Positions 63,272 to 64,000 of a DNA stretch of 64,000 bases are shown piece after piece. The DNA comes from CBDBCK01 sp965203345. GTDB taxonomy: Bacteria; Chloroflexota; Dehalococcoidia; Lucifugimonadales; Lucifugimonadaceae. Under the pieces are notes generated by a model, which searched no databases, was not told where the DNA came from, and saw only the letters and a list, made by a program, of their open reading frames with translations. How positions within the stretch are numbered: position 1 is the stretch's first letter; every line of letters begins with the position of its first letter. Position numbers and translations under genes: made by a program. The stretch lies in NCBI GenBank assembly GCA_965203345.1, contig CBDBCK010000028.1, forward strand, positions 682,001 to 746,000. Direction: 5' to 3'.

Positions 63272-63883
63272 TCAGGATTTTGGTCTAGGCTTTTGGAATA
63301 TGGCCGCGTAACATTCGTGAGCTACAGACCGGATAGTCATCATTTTAAATCCGGCTTCTTTTACTATGTCCAACACTCTTTCGCGGGGTAGTGTATGACT
63401 AACAAAGGGAGCTCCATCGGACATATCGGACATGGTAGTGTCTTGAGGCGACCTCGGCTCTCTTTCCACAACTGCTAACCAGCTACCAGGCTTAAGTAAT
63501 CGTGCCGTCTCTTTCAGCAGCAGGAGTGGCTTTGATGCTTCTGCAAGGACGTGTGCAAGAACAGCTCCATCAGATATGTTGTCTTCCAGGGGGATTGAGT
63601 TCTCCTTTGATTTGATCAGTTCTATATTTACCACTCGCTCAGTTTCCGCCAAATCAGCCAGGCGATCGAGCATGCCGCTTTGGACGTCTATTGCGTACAC
63701 TTTGCCGTCATATAGGTACTTTGCCAAGGGTATCGTTAGGTAGCCTGGGCCCGATCCTACGTCTACGATAGTCTGTTCTTTACGTATAGGCGTTATAGCT
63801 ATCAGGGCATGCGGATCTATATTAGCCTCTGCTGACCTTTTTAGAAGCTCATCTGCTCTGTTAACTGGGAATTTTTGAGGCAT
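63272..63883 (-). CDS. Class I SAM-dependent methyltransferase in the his operon
   Basis: The 203-residue protein has the motif I IVDVGSGPGYLTIPLA near residues 35-50, followed by the acidic VYAIDVQSGML, then ISDGAVLAHVLAEA near 98 in the motif IV region and LLKPGSWLAVVERE near 125. This is a plain class I methyltransferase of the UbiE-like group. The substrate is unknown. It lies between hisA and hisF, where no methyl transfer is needed for histidine, so it may have been recruited to the operon. Confidence 0.87.
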   Translation of the reverse strand: MPQKFPVNRADELLKRSAEANIDPHALIAITPIRKEQTIVDVGSGPGYLTIPLAKYLYDGKVYAIDVQSGMLDRLADLAETERVVNIELIKSKENSIPLEDNISDGAVLAHVLAEASKPLLLLKETARLLKPGSWLAVVEREPRSPQDTTMSDMSDGAPFVSHTLPRERVLDIVKEAGFKMMTIRSVAHECYAAIFQKPRPKS

Positions 63884-63919
63884 GTTTGTTTCGCCTGTAG
63901 ATGTTTCTTGACTGAGCGA

Positions 63920-64000
63920 CTATATCGCTTTCTCTGCCTCCGTAATCGCCGTTTTGAGGTCAAGTCCGCCAGCATACAATGCCATACCGGTTATCGCCCC
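63920..64000 (-). CDS. hisA: HisA C-terminal end (partial, runs off window)
   Basis: The last 26 residues of a minus-strand gene read GAITGMALYAGGLDLKTAIT before a TAG stop at 63920-63922. This matches the C-terminus of phosphoribosylformimino-AICAR-P isomerase (HisA), whose end is typically GAIIGRALYEG-like. It is the next cistron upstream of the methyltransferase and hisF, as expected for hisA-hisF order. Only the tail is inside the window. Confidence 0.8.
   Translation of the reverse strand, partial: GAITGMALYAGGLDLKTAITEAEKAI

Noticed and set aside
1..64000. CRISPR array
   Set aside because: I saw no regularly spaced direct repeats and no cas-like genes.
1..64000. Prophage
   Set aside because: No capsid, terminase, portal or integrase genes are visible; the restriction regions lack phage structural genes.

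Overview
The window looks like the chromosome of a bacterium of the phylum Chloroflexota, probably a Dehalococcoidia/SAR202-type lineage. This is inference from gene content; no rRNA is present. The clues are a DUF3090 plus SCO1664-family pair, a DUF3500 protein, an L21-L27-L31-DUF1385 run, a split three-gene PntAA/PntAB/PntB transhydrogenase, citramalate-type isoleucine synthesis, and several flavin and sugar-acid enzymes (LLM monooxygenase, galactonate-dehydratase-like enolase-superfamily protein, uronate-dehydrogenase-like protein). Core genes use the isoleucine codon ATA very often and are packed with short spacers. The two restriction regions read differently, with more ATT and AT-richer stretches, which suggests they were acquired.

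Layout. 1-5.4 kb: a defence cluster on the + strand. The tail of a Type III-like Mod methylase is followed by four start/stop-overlapped genes (AAA ATPase, TOPRIM/DUF4435-like protein, MNT nucleotidyltransferase, HEPN toxin) and then a Res helicase-nuclease. 5.7-13 kb: rlmB, a 2-hydroxyacid dehydrogenase, panE-like reductase, eno, gap and an MFS pump. 13-26 kb: a large unknown membrane protein, a double ABM-domain protein, two NYN-domain proteins, an amidohydrolase with a beta-propeller partner, an LLM oxidoreductase with a DinB/MDMPI-like partner, an epimerase and an EamA transporter. 24-33 kb: ilvD and cimA (isoleucine/valine synthesis), DUF3090-SCO1664, an IMPase-like phosphatase, htpX and a glutamine-amidotransferase-like pseudoenzyme. 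33-41 kb: gyrA, then an overlapping MMPL, lipoprotein, flavin reductase and glycosyltransferase run. 42-49 kb: pntAA-AB-B, tRNA-Lys(TTT), lepB and acnA.

48.9-51.9 kb is a second restriction insert next to acnA. It holds a fused nuclease-methylase-specificity protein (Type IIG/BcgI-like), a broken specificity-domain fragment, an IS1595-like transposase remnant and tandem operator-like repeats. 52-54.2 kb has a galactonate-dehydratase-like gene, a DinB protein, and an unusual small locus: a 33-residue peptide with 11 cysteines, including seven in a row, with a perfect palindrome before its ribosome binding site and a predicted three-way-junction RNA/terminator downstream. 54-64 kb carries an epimerase, an Eis-like acetyltransferase, an AI-2E exporter, DUF3500, the ribosomal proteins and DUF1385. 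It ends with a minus-strand histidine operon running hisA(partial)-methyltransferase-hisF-HAD-hisIE, with a small Cys-rich ORF after it.

The best candidates for something new are the poly-cysteine peptide locus and the ATPase/TOPRIM/MNT/HEPN block embedded between mod and res.
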